From: Ganoderma boninense | Taxonomy: Eukaryota; Basidiomycota; Agaricomycetes; Polyporales; Polyporaceae | NCBI GenBank assembly: GCA_002900995.3 | Contig: CM035307.1 | Coordinates: 2,914,001 to 2,978,000 of the forward strand | Direction of reading: 5' to 3' | DNA length: 64,000 bases | Shown: in pieces, positions 59,761 through 64,000 of the stretch | How positions within the stretch are numbered: position 1 is the first letter of the stretch | Layout: the number at the start of each line of letters is the position of its first letter | The notes under the pieces: model-generated | Database searches by the model: none | What the model was told of the DNA's origin: nothing | What the model saw: only the letters and a program-made list of their open reading frames with translations | Made by a program: the position numbers and the translations under genes

Positions 59761-61710
59761 CTACACTGGGTTCGGCGGCTCGGTCGAATATTCGCCGACG
59801 TGGAGCTCAGCTTCGCCGCGCTCGCGCCGCCATTTGTTCGTGATATTTAATGTGGCCGGGTCTACAAGGAACCTGTAGGAGACGTATGAGACAGGGAAGC
59901 TCGGGCACTGATGCTGAAGGCGTACTTATAGCGTTGCAGCCACGACTCGGAGATCTCCCAATTATTGTGGGCCAGGACATCGTCTCCGTGAATATTGACG
60001 GCAACACGATACTCGTGCAAACAATCAACAAGGTTAAAGCGCTCTGAGGGTGTAACCGTGAACAACCACAAGATTAGAACATTGACGCAAGCTATGAAGC
60101 ATTCGTCAGGAGACTTACCTCGAAGTAAAATCATACGATCGCGAAGCTCTGGATGCAGAACGCAATCAATGATACTCTCTGCATCGGGAGGTCAGATAGC
60201 CATTTGCAGGACACGCTTCTAGTACTGCTCTTACCATGTGGAATCGTCCTAGAAGGCGATGGGCGTTTAGTTGGAGCCACAAAGTGAAATCGAACGGTGC
60301 TGACTCACCTCTGTACCAACGTCGGGCGGAGCGACGAGGGCAGACAGTAATTGTTATTGCGTTTCCAGTTGTCCAGATGATAACTGTGAAACGATTGGTT
60401 TTACATCATCAGCGCCAAAACACGGTATAAACCCGACAGGACAACGCACTAGATGAGCTTGTACGCGTCCAACTTCTTTGGGTCGATCTCGTCCTCCTCA
60501 TCCTGGGTCTGCTGCGGAGATGATTGAGACGCCTGCGGTGCCGATGGAGTCCTGGGAGGAGGTGCCATGGGCGCCATGTTGCTGTTGTTCATCGAGGACA
60601 TCGTCGACATTGGGTCGCTGGTCATCGACATCCCATACCCAGACTGGAAAGGCACCGACATACCCCCGCTGGACGGAGAGCCGTATTGGCCAGTGTGGCT
60701 AGCAGGGGATGAGGCAGGTGGAACAAACATCGGAGAAGCACCAGATGGGCCACGTGAGTAATCGGGAGGATAGAGACCATTCGGGCCCATGGACGAGACG
60801 GCAGGGTTAAGAGGGACGAGGAGAGGGAAGTTATCGCTCGAGCGTGAAGAGTCGCCGTTTGTCTCACCCCCACGCGATCTCTTGGGACGGAGCCCATATG
60901 GGTCGCTATCTTCAGCAGCACGTTTTTGAGAGCTGGATCCGCCTCCGCCAGACGGTCCTGCTGAGGACTCGGACTTGTCTCGCTTGTGCCGCTGGTAGCT
61001 CTCCCAAGCGGTGTCCGTCTCGGCCTTATTGATAAGATCGTTAAACTCGGCCAGCTCCCATCCAACCTTGGTGAGGATACCACCTGCACCATCGCCGATG
61101 AACGCGGTGAGGCTCTTGAGGAGACCACGAAGCACCTGATTCTCATGCATGAGGTCTCGGGTGACAACCATTAATGCCGGTAGCTCGCCAAAGAAAAGCA
61201 CGCCTCGCTCATACCTTTTAACACCTTTCTCAACTGCGACAGTGCTTCATCCTTGCCTCCCGACAATATCTCGACACTGGCCTCGAGATCACGAATCTGC
61301 GGACGTAAAAAGGGCCTCGTCAGCATAGATACGTTCCCCCTTGGCGTCACGGAGCCACCGCGACCAGAACGGTTGGATGCTCACGCGTTGTTGTTTGCGC
61401 AGACGAAACTCTCTCTGCGCTATACGGTTTTGATCGCGCCTGGCCGCTTGTGAGCTGTGGCAAGGTGCGGACCGTGAGCATGTCAGCACGCTGAGGAAAG
61501 GCAAGTGATGTACTAACTTTGGGTTTTTCTTCCTGCCAGGCTTACCAACAGCAGGTTGGGAGGAGTTGCCGTTGGCGTCCGGGGACGGTTCTTCGTCGCT
61601 CTACACACGGACACACTCCACAGCTCAGACTGCCTGTACATCCTCCGCATACAGGCACTCTCACGCACCTCGATGTCATGGGAGACACTGCGGTCGCGTT
61701 CGTCAGGCAT
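59761..61710 (-). CDS. bZIP transcription factor with C-terminal DUF3425 domain
   Basis: The ATG at 61710 gives MPDERDRSVSHDIE, exon 2 gives SDEEPSPDANGNSS, then the basic region SSQAARRDQNRIAQREFRLRKQQR (N-x7-R signature, NRIAQREFR) and a leucine-zipper-like helix DLEASVEILSGG... LSQLRKVLK. A 59-nt intron leads to DLMHENQVLRGLLKSLTAFIGDGAGG. A Pro/Ser/Met-rich middle (60449-61000) ends in KKLDAYKLI. An ORF stop at 60449 is avoided by a GT-AG intron that continues YYHLDNWKRNN...SLRPTLVQRT, the start of a DUF3425 domain. A 14-nt exon (60235-60248), ESIIDCVLHPELRDRMILLR, and FNLVDCLHEYRVAV follow. The last exon is FLVDPATLNITNKWRRERGE, with TAG at 59761-59763. bZIP-DUF3425 proteins are common fungal stress or metabolic regulators; the target here is unknown. 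Confidence 0.87.
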
Positions 61711-64000
61711 GGAAACGAATAGTCAAGACGTGATACAGGTGACAAATGTGGCTGGATGTGTTGGGGGCCGATGAGCCGGGGCGGGGGCGGGAATGGGTCG
61801 GGGAAGAACAGAGGGGCGTTGAACCCGTTGCTTTCTAACACTTTACCGCCGACGCGCACGGTCTCGGCGTCGATCCTTGCCGGGGCCTCACTCTCCCTAG
61901 CCGCCCACACGTGCTCCCTCACATTGATTCCAGGCGCCCGTTTCCCGCTCCCGCCCGACACAGAAGCTGCACCCTGACTCGACCCCATCCTCCTCCACTT
62001 CTCAAGTTCTCCCTCGTTCGGCCCCGCAAGCAGTGCACGCCTGCGTACCACACAATTCTCGACATATTACACATACAGCCCCCCGCCCAGATGACTCCGA
62101 GCAGCAACACTAATAATCATCACCCACTCGCTCTCTCTTGTCCGAGCCCTGCTTCTCTGGCGCAAATCGCAACCGATCCCCCCGCCCAATCAGCGCTGCC
62201 TTCTTTTACGGCGTCTTTTCCCAAGTCCAGCCCGTCTACTTACCACCGCTCAGGCCCTCTGCGTCCAGACTCTGCGCGGACTGCGTATCCGCCACACCGG
62301 GCATGAACATCCAAACGTTAACCCCCACGTCATCGTGCCACCAAGAGGTCGCGCGCAACTGGCCCACGGGGCTCTTATTACGTCGTTCTGAACATCTCCA
62401 GGTCCAGCGGCGCGCCTCGAGTATGCTGCGTGACCCTATTTCCGCCGCCGCGGTTATCATGCCATTGAGTGCGACTCACTGCCTCTAGCCCGCCCTTACG
62501 GAAGATTGCCATGAGGTTCCCATGCCCTGTATCTTGAACCCCTCCTACTGCTTCTCTGTCGTCATATCTCACAACTCTAACGATCGGTCGTATTCCTGGC
62601 GATCATCTGCCTCCTAGCCGACCGCCCAGCAAAGATTGCGACTCGTCGAGAGTCAAGGCGTGCAGAGTGACCTGTGAATATCGCTTGCAAGCGATGTCAA
62701 TTTCGACGCTTGACCGAACCACCCCTCGCACGCATGCCCGCTCACTTGGGAAGTCGCACTTCCAGAAGCAAGTAAAAGGCCCGAAGGCACCCTGGTCTAG
62801 CAGCTACACCATTGGGTGATTACTTCGTCATTGTCCACCCTCGGTCCTGCCCGGACCTGACCAGAAAGCAAAACGCGATCCTATCACAAGTAATATATCG
62901 ATGGCAGTTGGAGACTTGCTGGGTGAATGCCACCGGGATGTGACGTCGTCAATCCAATGGTCGTAAGTTCCGGATCGGGAGTTTTGTTGCTGCCATTAGC
63001 CAGTCACCCGACCTGCTCTCGGAGTGATACGGTAAGGTCATGACTGGGACGGTGCGACCAGGCTGAAATTTGGGATGGGTATTGATGGATTGGCAGCACG
63101 TTCTTGGTCTGCGCACACGCATGGGGCGTTGTGCTGTCGGGTGAGGGTGTCGTTCATGAAACGAGTTGGAGGCGCCTAGGGAGAGCGGGGTTTGGCTGCC
63201 CGTCACGGCAGAGGCCGGTTGACGCCCAATGTCCGCGGGCCGGGGCGAGAGGAGAGGAACAAATGCGAGAGAAACCATGTCAGAGATGCATGCGGTGGGG
63301 CTTGGAGTGCTTCCCGAGTCCACACATCACAGAACGTGTTCCTCTGACGGCCGCTAGTCGCTCGCTTAGCCCATTCGCCCTGTCTCTCCTCGGCTCCCGG
63401 CCTTCCTTTCGGTCGCGCACTGTGATCCGTTATCCAATCTGTCTCCTTCTTGCACCATCCTCTCACATCCACTTTGTGGCCATCAAGGGGCGTCAATGTT
63501 CTCTTTGACCCAGGGCCGCGTTACGACCGCCTTGTGGAATGTCCGCGCGATTGTGCAAGCACACACGGATCTCATTTCCCTCACCCGGGTGATTCATGCG
63601 GACGCAGTTCCAGCCTAGAAGCGATGCGTTTCGGAAGGCGTGCCGGATTCCAAGGAAAAAGACACACTCGGCCGCCACACGAGAGCCAGCGTGATGACGA
63701 GCAATGTTGCATGGCGCAAACAATGGAGGCGGGGTCGGAACGTGCGGTCCCGAGGGCGCGTCTTATCGATGTTACCAATGCGCTCGCGACGGGCGGACTA
63801 GGAAATATGGTTTATGGATGATCGCACTGCATACGTGTCGTCAACCCCAGCGTGCTCCTGGAAGATAAAATTCAGGGTTGTGTCACAACGTGATTTCGCG
63901 ACGGCGACAAAAGTAGAGCTCAGCACAGATGGTTCTTCCTCCTCGGGTCACTAGCTCCGCACCTTCCCGCCGGATGCCATGGCCTCAGGCCTTCTTCCTG
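61711..64000. other. Terminal 2.3 kb without a convincing gene
   Basis: The first 300 bp should contain the bZIP promoter. A plausible N-terminal ORF (ATG 62091, Ser/Pro/Asn-rich) has no domain. Two fragments resemble halves of a Zn2Cys6 cluster: ACKRCQFRRL at about 62690-62720 and KPCQRCMRWGLEC at about 63268-63312, both on the plus strand but not joinable by any splice I could find. An ATG at 63929 opens a frame to the window end (MVLPPRVTSS...), possibly the start of a gene continuing outside. Confidence 0.35.

Noticed and set aside
60449..60451. Stop codon taken as the end of the bZIP protein
   Set aside because: The following exons encode a DUF3425 domain and join in frame through a GT-AG intron, so the stop is probably intronic in the main form.
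1..64000. tRNA genes, CRISPR arrays, bacterial operon signals
   Set aside because: No cloverleaf A/B-box combination, spaced direct repeats or Shine-Dalgarno-linked ORF strings were seen by eye; a tRNAscan run would settle the tRNA question.

Overview
The window is nuclear DNA of a filamentous basidiomycete, most likely an Agaricomycete. It is GC-rich. Genes lie on both strands and are interrupted by many short GT-AG introns of about 50-65 nt. The encoded proteins are typically fungal: Tvp38, the flippase-kinase family, a bZIP/DUF3425 protein, an Rdx-family thioredoxin-fold protein and PPR proteins. I recognise no bacterial-style operons, CRISPR arrays, rRNA or tRNA genes, and no convincing intact transposon.

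Layout. 1-14 kb is gene-dense: the 3' end of a rhomboid protease (+), a YIPF1/2-type Golgi protein (-), the meiotic AAA+ ATPase Pch2/TRIP13 (-) divergent from an Rdx/SelW-like protein (+), a 3-kb gap, Tvp38 (-), a small putative mitochondrial protein (+), PEX11 (-) divergent from a Tctex1-type dynein light chain (+). 14-21 kb is nearly empty. 21-29 kb holds an intronless PPR-like mitochondrial protein, then three tandem same-strand copies of an unnamed protein family, the middle one fused to a CCCH zinc finger, then a low-complexity acidic protein. 29.5-46 kb carries four minus-strand blocks: CLASP/Stu1, an HSF-type transcription factor, a long gap, and an NRC-2/Kin82/Fpk1-type AGC kinase. 45.6-54.7 kb is again gene-poor. 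54.7-61.7 kb is dense: a vacuolar amino-acid MFS transporter (+), a small membrane protein (-), mitochondrial ribosomal protein uS14m (+), and a bZIP-DUF3425 factor (-). The last 2.3 kb has no convincing gene.

Most genes are housekeeping: Golgi and vesicle traffic (YIPF, Tvp38, flippase kinase), microtubules (CLASP, dynein light chain), peroxisomes (PEX11), mitochondria (uS14m, PPR, rhomboid), vacuolar transport, and transcription (HSF, bZIP). They do not form one pathway. The most unusual features are the tandem trio at 23.8-26.8 kb and a set of very small exons of 8-23 nt, including an 8-nt exon that carries one of the two redox cysteines of the Rdx protein. All splice models were derived by eye from reading frame, GT-AG sites and remembered family sequences. 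No alignment or RNA data were available.
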